Assembly: GCF_030272615.1 (NCBI RefSeq)
Contig: NC_081410.1
Location: 256,355,533-256,419,532, forward strand
DNA from: Cryptomeria japonica
Lineage: Eukaryota > Streptophyta > Pinopsida > Cupressales > Cupressaceae
Direction: 5' to 3'
DNA length: 64,000 nucleotides
Under the pieces are notes generated by a model that was not told the origin of the DNA, made no database searches, and was given only the letters and a program-made list of their open reading frames with translations. The stretch's first letter is position 1; every line of letters starts with the position of its first letter. Made by a program: the position numbers and the translations under genes. Shown piece after piece: positions 34,425 through 44,758 of the stretch.

Positions 34425-37400
34425 CTAGTCAAAAATAGATTTATACTTTGTACTGGCGTCGGTGAGAGCAGTGGAGAGTGCATCTTTGACACTGTCCATT
34501 AGGGAATTCTGAGCTGTAATATCAGCTAACAGTGAAATCAAACCATCTAAAGTGCTTCCCTCTTGTTGAGTGGATAAGTGGGTAGCTTGGTTGATCTGCT
34601 CTTGGACTAATGATAAGTGGGGAATAAATAAGGTTTGAAGAGTCATGATATCCATCCTTATTTTGTGCTCTTCATTCTGAAGTTCTAACAGTTGAGCCAT
34701 AAGAGTTTGCAGCTTGGTATAGAAATTTTGAATAGAATTTGGCTCGGTGGTCAATGTATTGGAGAGATTGGTGATCTCTTGTTCAATAACTTCAGTCTTA
34801 TGCTTGATATCCTTAATAAATAATGAAAATGTACAGAGCTTCTGAAATAAATAAAGAATATGTTTAAGTTGAGGGGACAACTCAACAATGAGTCTAACAA
34901 GCTTGACTTTACCTATGGCAATTGCTTTTTGCACTTCTTCAATCATTTTGGCAGTCAACTCTTTGTCCTTCAACTTGCTTAGGTATTCTGATGCATCTAC
35001 TCCTGATGCTTCTAATTTAGTGAGTAACTCATCCAGTTGCATATAGATGGCAACATCTTTATTCATGGTAGCTTCAGGTAGCATGTCTGTCAATAATGCT
35101 TTAACCTTCTGAAGTACTCGGTTCTTCTTCTGAATAGCCATTTGTCTTTCTTGTTCTGCTTTGGCTTTACATAGTTCTCCGAATTCAATAAGTGCTTGCC
35201 CTTTCAGTTTTGAAATGTCAACGTTTGGTAACACAATAGGTTTTGACAGATCTACCTTGAAACTATGCTTCTTCACCTTCTTTTCTTTGGACGATGAGGC
35301 TTTCACCGGTTGAATGAGTACAATGGCTTTGGAGGCTTGTTTACCCTTGGTAGGTTGCTCGGTAGAGGAAACACTTTTGTTGGTTTCCTTAGCCTCTGAT
35401 GTGTCCTTCAGTGACTCTTTACTTGGGGTCTTAGTGGCAATAGTTTCAGTGCATGCAGGTGCTTGAGAAGTTTGTTCCCCGGTGGCCTAAGAAGTCTGTT
35501 CCCCGATGGCCTGAGAAGTAGATTATCCTTTTGTAGACTATTGACCCTCTTTGCCTTGATCAGTGTCCTAAGGTTTCTCGGTTGAAACTTGCTGAGTTAC
35601 AGGAGGATAGGACTTGACTTGTTCCAAAACTGATTCACTAGATACCAGTTTGGCATAGGCATTTCCTTCTATCATCTCTTGTTCCAGTGCCTCAGTGTCC
35701 ATGACATCCTCATCTTGTTGAATAGTTGAAGCAGGATCTTGCTCGGTAATGTCAACTATTTCAACTTCACCTTGAGTTTCTTCAGTCTGAATTTTGAAGA
35801 TTTCTTGCCATTTTTCTTTTGTTTCCTTTTCGACTTCAAGATAAAGTCCATTCATCATTTTCAAGGCTCTATGCTTGACTTGAAAGTTTGTCTGGTAGTT
35901 TTTCAAATGATTTCTAATATCATCTACCGACATGTCTAGAAAGAGATGTACTAAAACTCTTTCTCTTATCTGCTTCTCCAAGTCCATAGCATATTTCCAT
36001 CTATTGTCAATGTGAGAATATAATGCATTTGGAAGAAAATGACTTACTTCCAATGGAACTACTCGGAATTTAAGAAGTGTACATACAACTAACTCTTCTA
36101 TTTGTCACTTTTCTTCTTCTGTCTGGGAGTCATATTTTACATACCTGAATGACCCAAATCCACCATATTGTTTCAATTTGGCACAAAAGTTGTCAACACT
36201 GTGTACATCTTCCTTGGTGCTTTTAACAATCTGAAATTTATTTTTCTCTTTAGATTTTGTCACTTGACTCCTTATTCAAAATGAGTCTTCTAGTCGACTT
36301 TCTATAAGTCTTTGTAACTTTAGGCAATTCAACCTTTTTCTGTTTCTTATCAGGTGACACTGCAGATGATCTAGTGCTGGGGTGCTTCACTGGAGGAGTC
36401 GGTGATACCTTTGGTGTGTCATGTTTCTTCCTTTTCAATATTTTTCCCTTTGGCAACTTGGTGCTTAGAGTAATTGCTGCTTCTTGAGCCTCAGTTTCTT
36501 CCTCAATTGTGAGTTGATCACTCTTTATAGGAGTGGAGGTAGAACCTTCTCCAAATTTCTTAGTTAGCACTTTGATCATTTTAGTGGCTTTCCTTATAGC
36601 CTTTGGTACAACTATGCTCATTTTTACTTTTTCTTTGACCTCTTCATAGGTACCATACCTGATCTCGGTAGCATGCCTTGGAAGTGACAAAAAGGCATCT
36701 ATCTGCTGTTTAGAAATATTAAGATCCATCTAATAACCCATGGACGATAGAGATTGAGTTCTAGGATCTATTGCATTGACATAACAATAGTCGGTGTCCA
36801 CTTCAAAACATATATCATCCTTATATTTTTCCACTAACTGAGGTGGGATTTTGTACCTGTTATGCATCTTTTCTTGAAATTTTCTGAAGTAGCCATCCAT
36901 TATCTCATTGAAATTATCACCTAACAGATTGATAAAGTCATTTATTTGATGGGTGATTGGTCGGTGTAACTCCCAAATTATGTTACTGACTGATGGGAAG
37001 AATTTCCGAAAATAGAAAATCATGCACACTAAGAGTGACCCAAACTTTAGTGTGTTTGCCGAGTTAATCTTCTTAGGTTTCCTTATAGTGTTGAGATTTT
37101 CAAATAGGTTTTTCAACAACACTTCACATAGATCAATTTTCATACCCTTTTTCACAATCTTGTAGGCCAGATCTACAACTGTACAAGGTACACTATTTTC
37201 TCTTTCCGATTGAAAGAAACAATAACCGATGACTCTAATTGCAAACTTTAGCTCTGCATCAATAACATTATTCAATTTAAGACCTCTGCAATCAGATTCA
37301 ACTCCAGTTAAAGTTATCAATTCCTTCTGTGAAATTATTTTCTATGCTCGGGCATGGTCGTAGTTAGGGTATCTGATTATTATGTGAATGATCTCCTTGG

Positions 37401-37782
37401 TGATTTTGCACAGTTGCTCCTCTAACCACATAAAGTCATCATGAAATCTGCTCAAAACAAATTTAACCCATTGAGGTTTGAAGACTCGAGAGTAGGTTAG
37501 GGCTTCGGTCAATCCCTTGACTTTGATATGCTCATACTTGCTATCTAGGATTCCATCAGTGCATAACTCATCATACATGTCTTTGATCTTGATATGACCT
37601 AGCTCTTCAACACGACACTTAGTGTAGAATTTGACATCTTCAACCAATAGAACCCTATCCGGAATAAGAGAAAATGCAGTTTTCTCATCGGGTTCAAATG
37701 CAACTTTGGGAGGTAAGGAATACTTCAGTGAGGGCTTCTCAATATTCTCAACTATAATAGGTTTCTGCAACTTAGGAGCCAT
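34425..37782 (-). pseudogene. Long unassigned ORF (about 1,100 codons) of the pol-less element
   Basis: Starts at ATG 37782 (MAPKLQKPIIVENIEKP) and is open to the stop at 34425, apart from one frameshift near 36254 and about eight stops, mostly TAG. The N-terminal ~350 residues look globular, with hydrophobic and aromatic patches (VKFYTKCRVEELGHIKIKD, FGSLLVCMIFYFRKFFPSV). Next comes a basic Pro/Ser-rich stretch (about 36430-36270), then an acidic part (about 35780-35640). The C-terminal ~290 residues (from about 35306) are strongly helical and charged, probably coiled coil. No protease, polymerase, nuclease or membrane motif was seen. It may relate to the poorly defined plant-transposon proteins carried by other non-autonomous elements; that is a guess. 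The long conservation of one frame argues that the protein was once selected. Confidence 0.75.
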
Positions 37783-38295
37783 TTTAAACTTTGATTTCTA
37801 CTAACAAAAGAGCTTAGGGTTTTAACTAACCAAAAAATGCTTTTGACTTAGTAAATATAATGTAGATGCTCACAACTGATATTGATTGGTTAACTGGCTT
37901 GAAAATGCATTTGAGATTATTGTATAAATACCTTGAAATTTGCTTGGGAGTTGTTTGATCACCTTTGAATCGCTTAGCTTTGCTCTTTTGATAACTGGTA
38001 AGTGTAAAATGACCTCACGAAGAACTTTAAGTACACATTTTACCTTATCGGGCTTTGTGCAGTTAGGTAAGAAACCATTAAATGCACTCGGTTCCACTAA
38101 ACCGATTAACTTCCTTTTTACGCTTTTACTGACTAGACAGGTTTCCTGCACTTATCGACTTCTCTGGTACTCCAAAAGACTAGATAGAATTTCAAACTTG
38201 CTAATGCATCTTAGCTATGCAAATTTTGAAATTAAGTACATGATAAAATAGGAACTGTTAAGATCTAACCTTGAGAGAATGCAGCCCCTTCATAC
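37783..38295 (-). other. Spacer between the two ORFs of the pol-less element
   Basis: A 93-codon open stretch (38151-37870) lies in the same frame as the upstream ORF but is bounded by stops and has an opposite-strand shadow. I see no family resemblance. The immediate leader of the second ORF (37869-37783) is AT-rich with several stops. Confidence 0.45.
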
Positions 38296-39660
38296 CTTTA
38301 CTGATTAATTCAAAGTAGATGGACCTAACTCGGTAGGTAAGGTGCTTTCTTCATTTTCTGACTCAATTTCCTTCTTTTTCCAGATTTTCTAAAGTTTGAT
38401 TTTTATTTCTTCAATATCTCCTCTGGGTTGATCTCTGCAATCTTTAGCCAAGTGTCCAACTTTATGACAATGAAAGCATGCCATACCAGGATTTCTCCAT
38501 GATCTTCAGTGGTTCATTCCAAAACTTATCATGCAGTTGGCACTTATATGTCCATATCTTCCACAACATTCACACCATATTCTTGTATTATAATCTGATG
38601 GTACTGCAGTATACTGTCGGTTAAGATCTGTGTGAATTCAATAGCTTCTAGTATTTGCTCGGTGTGAAGACCTCATATAGTTTTTCTTCTTAAACCAACA
38701 CTTCTCGGTACTATGTCCATATCTATTGCAGTTTTTGCAATACCCCTTGAATTTTGCCTTCTGAAAATTGCTAGTAGACTTTGTCCTACATTGTTTAGAT
38801 GTGTGACCATACTTATTGCAATTGTAACAATAACCATCAGACCTATTGACATTCTGTTGCTTACCTTTTTTGATTTGGCACATGTTGGCAGTATGTCCTT
38901 GTTTTCCATAGTAGTTACAGATAGGCTTCTTTCCGTTGATGTTCTCCTTGTTTCTAGCTTGCTTTGATGATTCCCCTCTCTCGGTGGTGTTGATTCCTTT
39001 CTCGATAGAGTTTTTTCTTTTGTAACTGAGTCCTACATCTTTGTTGGGTCTTCTTATATTTAGTTGCTCATCCAACATCCTTGATGCTTTATAACTTTTC
39101 TTCAGTGTTTCTTTTGATTTCTTCTCTGCTTCAAGTTCATTGGTCAATCTTGATAATTCAAGTTTCAATGCTTGATTCTCATTTTCTTTTAGGTTTGCTT
39201 CATGCTGTGCATAACCCAATTGATCAAAAAGATTATGTTGAATTCTAGTCATTCTAGTGATTTCATCATTCTTTTCAGACATCAATTCTTCTAGCTGTTG
39301 TTTTTCCCTTTCCATGTCTCTTATGTTATCCTTAGCTATTCTTAATGCATCAAGATTTTCAGTCATCTGTGTGCTAAAATGTTCATGTTCTCTTTTCATT
39401 GCCTTCAGTTGTTCAGTCAATGCTTTGTTCTTTTCTTTCAGTTCTCCAATCATTTCTTTAGTCTCTTCTGATATATTGTTCTTAGATGATGTCTCAATTT
39501 GTTCCACCAACTCTTGTGAGTCCTGTAAATCATCAGAAAACCTTCTTCTAACTTTCAGTGATCTTTGCATTTGTCTCTGCATATCTGCAATCACTTGGTT
39601 AGCATGATCCAATTCTTCTTGAAGATTCACAATCCTTCGAGATTGTTTGTAGCCTTCCAT
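38296..39660 (-). pseudogene. Coiled-coil protein with five CCHC zinc knuckles (Gag-like)
   Basis: Starts at ATG 39660 (MEGYKQSRRIVNLQEELDHA), about 50 bases after the primer site, as Gag would. Residues ~10-210 are almost entirely heptad-like charged helix, a long coiled coil. Zinc knuckles of the form CX2CX4HX4C follow: CNYYGKQGHTANMC (second Cys lost to Tyr), CYNCNKYGHTSKQC, CKNCNRYGHSTEKC, and, after an in-frame TGA at 38638, CECCGRYGHISANC and CFHCHKVGHLAKDC. A second TGA stands near 38510 and a TAG near 38390. Copia Gag normally has a capsid domain and a single knuckle; here no capsid motif is recognised. An RNA-binding role is likely from the knuckles; particle assembly is inference. 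Confidence 0.82.
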
Positions 39661-39708
39661 TGATAAGATCTTTCTCTTTAGGTTGTTAAACCCTTTTCCA
39701 AGATTGAA

Positions 39709-39720
39709 GCTCTGATACCA
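39709..39720 (-). other. Primer-binding site of the pol-less element
   Basis: On the - strand TGGTATCAGAGC, an exact tRNA-Met complement, two bases from the 5' LTR. Confidence 0.94.
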
Positions 39721-39722
39721 AT

Positions 39723-40918
39723 TGTTAGGTCCAACTAGGAAAGCTAATGTATTAAGAGGGGAGGGGTGAATCAGTACTTCAAAACTTTTCTCCAAAAACA
39801 AACTTAATGATAAACATAAATTGTAAACTGTTGATCTCATAATATAAAACTAACACATAATTATAGAAATAACATTCATACACATTTAACTCCATAACAC
39901 AAATATTTTGGTTATGCAGAAACTCTTTGTTAGAGAGAAAAACTGCGGTGGAGATGGCACCCACAACTTCACTACTTCAATAATAAAGGTTGCTCGGTTA
40001 GAGCTACATGTTTAGCTATTTCTGATAGCTTACCCTATTAGGAGTATCAAGATCTTTAGATCTACCTTGCTAAAGGATTTTACAACACTTATACAAAATG
40101 TTGCACCTAGTTAAAGGCTTTACAATTTATAGACTTTGTTAGAGTCTTTTACCCTGTTAAAGGTTTCTATTACAACTCAAATGATTCAATAAAATCTTTG
40201 CAAATATCTACAACTTTACATCTGAAATGTTATAGCAGATTCTATGTGCTCAATATGAAATTACCTTGCTCATAGCATACCTCGGTAATAGATAAATCAA
40301 CTTGGTAAACCCTTCTGTTTACTCTATCCCTTAAACTGTTCTCTGAAGACTTTCTCGGTGACCTCTGGATATCTCTATCAGTCGTAGCAGTCACAACTCA
40401 ATGTGTCCTCTTATGATTTTCCTTTTTAACTCTTCTATCACACATGTCTATCTCTTTTTTATTCTCAAATCACTCTATATAAATAGATCTCTAGGATGGC
40501 GATCTTGTTCATGCTTCGATCTTACAAACAAGATTCATCGAATGAATAATGATAGAAATTATTTTATTGGATAAACTTCCTCAAAATCATACAAAATCTT
40601 GAAGTGCAATTTCCTATGTGATAACGGTTCCTTGTTCCTCGATTCTTGTAACACATTTCCACATATGTGTCTAGGTTCATTGAATCTGGTAACACATTTC
40701 TACTCAGTTCAGATTACTCGGTATACCTTCTTTGCTACTCGGTAGACATAGAACGTTACTCGGTAGATAGCTCGGTGTATACTTAACTCTGTGACTCCTT
40801 TCTTCTGTAACCGACTGCTTTAGTGCTTACCAACTGAATATTTCGGTAGTATTAACCGACTAGAGTATATAGGATGACTTTGGACATAAAACTAATGACA
40901 ACTTAGTAAATAATAACA
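39723..40918 (-). repeat. 5' LTR of the pol-less element
   Basis: 1,196 bp, aligned throughout with 32898-34079. It has a few extra bases near 40210-40225. Confidence 0.94.
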
Positions 40919-40923
40919 TTCAT
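40919..40923. repeat. Target-site duplication (right), TTCAT
   Basis: Identical to 32893-32897. Confidence 0.93.
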
Positions 40924-41292
40924 GTGGTAAGAAGAGTTAGAAAGATAAAAAAATAGAATGAGAACAACTATTTTCTACTCAAATTATTGAAAAAAAATCA
41001 AGAACTAATCACATATGAAGAAAGGACCCCCATACCAAAACCCGCACCTACTCAAGGGAATCAATTTTCTTTGTCTTTCCTAAGAGAGGTTTTTCCTCCA
41101 CTAATGCCCCTTCCTAGCACCATTTTTTAAAAAAAAGATTGACCGATTGTCTAGAGATCAAATTGGTCTCATGAGCAAGAGGAAGGAGAAAGACTTGAAG
41201 ATTGCAGGGCCCCATGCCCCATATGAAGCAAAGAAGCAAAAAATGACAAGCAGAGTCAATAGTAGAGTGTGTGCTCTATTTTAGAAAAAGAT
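40924..41292 (+). pseudogene. Unidentified decayed reading frame, part 2
   Basis: Continues from 32897 after removal of the inserted element. Coding-like strings such as DRLSRDQIGLMSKRKEKDLK (about 41141-41200) and HAPYEAKKQKMTSRVNSRV are interspersed with stops. It ends at the TRIM insertion. Family unknown. Confidence 0.35.
41288..41292. repeat. Target-site duplication (left) of the TRIM
   Basis: AAGAT; identical copy at 41669-41673. Confidence 0.93.
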
Positions 41293-41451
41293 TGTTGCAA
41301 GGTGTGCGCCCTTGGTCTCCTTGTGTTGTACAGTGTAGCTCTCAGGTTTGTGACATGGCTTAATCACCTCCTGTGGATTCTATAATTCTAGTGGTTTTAT
41401 TAGGCATTAACATGTCGATCTTTTGGTCCAACAACAACTGTACGTCTAACA
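41293..41451 (+). repeat. 5' LTR of the TRIM
   Basis: 159 bp, TGTTGCAAGGTGTGCG to GTCTAACA. Confidence 0.93.
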
Positions 41452-41453
41452 AG

Positions 41454-41466
41454 TGGTATCAGATCC
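41454..41466 (+). other. Primer-binding site of the TRIM
   Basis: TGGTATCAGATCC, a near match to the tRNA-Met complement, two bases after the 5' LTR. Confidence 0.9.
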
Positions 41467-41496
41467 TGGGTCACAGGTTCAAGCCTCCTCACTTGC

Positions 41497-41509
41497 GTTG
41501 AGGGGGGAA
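41497..41509 (+). other. Polypurine tract of the TRIM
   Basis: A purine run with six consecutive G (GAGGGGGGAA) directly before the 3' LTR. Confidence 0.88.
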
Positions 41510-41668
41510 TGTTGCAAGGTGGGCGCCATTGGTCTCCTTGTGCTATGTAGCGCAATGCTTGGGTTTGTGACATGGCTTAACCACCTCCTGTGGATTCTAT
41601 AAGTCTAGTGGTTGTATCAGGCATTAACAGGTCAAACTTTTGGTGCAACGACAATCATACTTCTAACA
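41510..41668 (+). repeat. 3' LTR of the TRIM
   Basis: 159 bp, TGTTGCAAGGTGGGCG to TTCTAACA; same length as the 5' copy. Confidence 0.93.
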
Positions 41669-41673
41669 AAGAT
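41669..41673. repeat. Target-site duplication (right) of the TRIM
   Basis: AAGAT, identical to 41288-41292. Confidence 0.93.
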
Positions 41674-42170
41674 AAAGCAAACATGTCTTGCTTTTTATTT
41701 TGAGATATTCCTCTCTTTATTGAAGGAAGAAAATAAGAAGAATCTAGGTCTTCTCTCGTGATAATACCAGAGCCACAACATGATGCAATAGATCATATTA
41801 TTCACAAACATCTAGATCGAGGCGTAAGTGCTGAGAAGAAAAAGAGTAGTGAGGAAGAAGGCAAAGTTATTCCTGAGGCCCTAGAGAAATTTCCTAAAAA
41901 GCCCTTGATATGGGAATAAAGAAAAGAAGAGATGGACAAAGCCCAATTCTGGGATGAATTGGAAGTTTTCTGCTTGTTGATAGAAATTAAGTCACCATCT
42001 AATAAATAGGGAGATAATGAGAAACATAAAAGTGACTTCATCCTTGTACCTTTAGAAGAACCCGAGATCACAAGTCATGCAAAAAGACAAAGCCTAGAGA
42101 AAGAAAAATGTAGTTATAATCAAGTGAGTCCAACTCCTTCAAGAGGATTCCTTATCTGGTATTTTTCTTA
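41674..42170 (+). pseudogene. Unidentified decayed reading frame, part 3
   Basis: Coding-like residues resume after the TRIM: IIPEPQHDAIDHIIHKHL (about 41761-41815), EKKKSSEEEGKVIPEALEKF and, after a TAA near 41917, EEMDKAQFWDELEVFCLL. The charged, mostly helical composition resembles parts 1 and 2. Several stops and at least one frameshift. No family recognised. Confidence 0.35.
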
Positions 42171-43099
42171 ACAAAGAGAATGCCAAATTTCTTTGGTCAT
42201 GTTCATCTCTAAACATGAAAATGAGCTTAAAAAAGGAAGACATAACATTTCCTTGCCACCATAGGATACTGTAAGCAAACAAGAAGATGCCATGATATGT
42301 GAGTGGTGAAAAGAAACCAAGCAAATTAAAAATTATTGGTTCTATTCTTCCCTTGCCCTTGGTTTGAAAGCATGTAAAATGTCATAAGTTAGGTAGGAAG
42401 GGAAGTTATTTTTAAATTCCAGTTAATGCTTTTGTTTAGCATCAATTTTTTTGCAGTAGGTTAGTTTAGGGTAGAATTAGTTACTTGCATGTTCTATTTC
42501 CAAGAAGTGTTGTTGCACATGTTGTTTCCCTTCAAGGTTTGAATTGTTCAGTCTTAGTTCCCTCCTAAGTGCTTTTGTGCACAATGTTCGACCCTCATAA
42601 TGTCCTAAATTAAGGTTTTGGAGTTATTAGCTAACATGATCGTGCATTAATAATTGGTTCACATTTATTGGGTTGTATGTTTCCAAATACATAGATCTCA
42701 CAATCAAAGACATCTTTATGCATGTTATTTAAGAAAAAAAACATGTTTAGGTTTAAACTAGGTGTTTTCATTTATAATTTCACATAATTCAATGAACAAG
42801 TACATTTTACCATCACTGGTTTCTGTATGTGGTGACTTAGGTCTTTAGCTTAAAAATAATACATGACAAAAGTGAGTGTTAATTAATGATGTTCTTTCAT
42901 GTATAAAGTTACATTGTAAACCTAGTTATCTTTAGAATTCATTGCAATTATGCTAAAATAAATTTTACGGAAAGAAAAGAAATAATGAACATGCATAGTT
43001 ACTAGATAATTTTTACAAGAAACGTGATACAAAAATGATGTATATGTATTCCTCTTCATAGTAATATTATAGATATACATACAAGTGTTTGACCCTTTT
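42171..43099. other. AT-rich sequence without a gene
   Basis: No supported frame, repeat or LTR. Confidence 0.55.
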
Positions 43100-44758
43100 C
43101 ATTATATTACAAAATACCAAAATGGGTCTTATCAAAATTTGTAAAAAATATTTTGAAATTTGTAAAGCCTGGAGGATATCCCCTCCATTATCTTCATCAT
43201 TTGTGTCCTCATTTGTCTCCAAAAAATCCTTCTCATTAGGAACATCATTGTCATCATTATCTAGTACCCAGTTTTGCACCAAGAACCAAAAGCCCTCCAA
43301 CCATTCTACATCAAAGAGAAGTTCCCCCTCAATCACTTTTTTGAGGAATTCAAAGGTATGGTTGCAACAAGCCCGATGGTCTTTAAGAGATAAGCTTTTG
43401 AAATTCACACGAAAGGCCACCTATGTAAAACACAAAATTGTGTCACATTTCAGGCCAACTTATCAGCACAAGTGAATTTAAGTAATTCTAATTAAAAATT
43501 AATTTTAGTCAAACATATGGTCTATATAGATTCATTATACCTAAGTTATATATGAGCCACAACTTTTCCAATTGGAAGTGTCTACTAAATGTGTATTTTA
43601 TAACACTTTGGGTCTAATTATAAAAAAATTAAAATTAAAAAAACTTGATGTTTCAACAGCTCCTACTCTTATAAATATTATTTTTTTGAAATGTAAAAAT
43701 ACACTTTTATAGATATATAAGTGAATTCTCCAAAAATATATATTTTAATATTTTAATTAGTTTTTTATATTTTATATTTTATTTTTATTGAAAGTAGGTC
43801 ATCAACACGAAAAATATAAGGTTGAATATCTTGTCAAGGAAAAATACTAAAAAATATTTAAAAATTTTGAAAAAAAATGATGTAGTAGATAAAAGAATCT
43901 ATGTCAATATGATATAATTATTTTCTAATTTGGATAAATAATTAAGAAAAATGGTGGCGACGATTGGAAATATTTCTATTTCAGTGCACACAACTTTTCA
44001 AATTAATTGAAAAATATATATTTGTAAAAAATATATCCATGCACTAAAGTTTCAAGTTATCAATATACACAAAAAAATTGAGGAAAAAAAGGTAAAATTT
44101 ACTAAATAAAGTGTGGTGGCTTGTGTAACTTCAATTTCAACATTTTATCAACAACTAAATTATAGTCTTTACTTAATAAAAAGCTACATTCAAATAATTT
44201 TAAATTTTTTGTTAAAATTACAAACATAAAATAGACAAAAAAATATAAATTTAATTTTTTTACATCATTTCCAAAATTCAAATTATATATTTCACTTTCT
44301 AATGATTTAATTTAAAAAGTTGAATCAACATTGGCCATTTCCTTTATATAAGTGTGATACAACTTTGTACTTTAACATCACCACAACACTATTGAATCCT
44401 TTTCCACATTACCTTTTAGGTTCATTACAATAGGAATGCCAACCCCATATTGCGCCACCTCTAGAATTTGTTCTAGCCCACCAGTGAGCTCATTCCCAAA
44501 CAAGCCATGAGTCATCCTTGCAATTGCATCCTTAGGGGCTCCTAAGTCAAGCAAAGAGCCCATGATACAGAACACAATATCAATATTTACTTGATATCAG
44601 TTCTCATCAACCAAGAAGTTGTCACTAAGAATTCATTTCACCACTGCAAGAACCAAGTCAATGTTAGTATTGAGTAAACATTCAAGCCGCAGATGTGATA
44701 TGGTGCCAAAAAAAACTTTGTCCCTCTTGTTAGCAATCAATCTAATTGGGGTATCCAT
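43100..44758 (-). pseudogene. Possible host-gene relic with one intron
   Basis: Reading the - strand, a frame from ATG 44758 (MDTPIRLIANKRDKVFFGT) runs to about 44413 with two TGA codons, the first of which fits a mutated Trp (VVK-stop-ILSDN). It contains GSLLDLGAPKDAIARMTHGL. At 44413/44412 it meets a good splice donor (AAAAG then GTAATG). After about 1 kb of AT-rich sequence a possible acceptor (TTAAAG) at 43381 precedes HRACCNHTFEFLKKVIEGEL and WLEGFWFLVQNWVLDNDDND, in a compatible frame. This is a two-exon model of an unknown, decayed gene. It does not resemble any retroelement protein I know. The protein family is not identified. Confidence 0.4.

Larger units (their letters stand above)
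32898..40918 (-). mobile_element. Pol-less LTR retroelement with two large novel ORFs
   Basis: 8.0-kb antisense element with LTRs 32898-34079 and 39723-40918, perfect TTCAT duplications, tRNA-Met primer site (39709-39720) and polypurine tract (34080-34094). Nothing resembling protease, integrase, RT or RNase H is seen. It encodes a coiled-coil, multi-zinc-knuckle protein (39660-38296) and a long second frame (37782-34425) of unknown family. The ends are Copia-like: the LTRs share the core motif and GTTA(G/A)AGG modules with the autonomous Copia at 20066-27575. In the first ~275 aligned bases the two LTRs differ at about 13 positions, so its age is similar to that Copia. It must use another element's enzymes to move. 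Confidence 0.93.
41293..41668 (+). mobile_element. Complete TRIM element (376 bp)
   Basis: A terminal-repeat retrotransposon in miniature: two 159-bp LTRs (41293-41451, 41510-41668), both TGTTGCAAGG...CTAACA. Between them is a 58-bp interior that holds only a primer site and a polypurine tract. Perfect AAGAT target copies flank it. By eye the LTRs differ at roughly 25 positions, so it is an old insertion. TRIMs carry no genes and borrow enzymes from autonomous elements. Confidence 0.95.

Noticed and set aside
37870-38151. Third gene in the pol-less element
   Set aside because: Short, bounded by stops, with an equally long opposite-strand frame and no recognisable features.
34307-39964. Several + strand frames of 60-116 codons (for example at 39257 and 37940)
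   Set aside because: They are antisense shadows of the two large - strand ORFs of the pol-less element.
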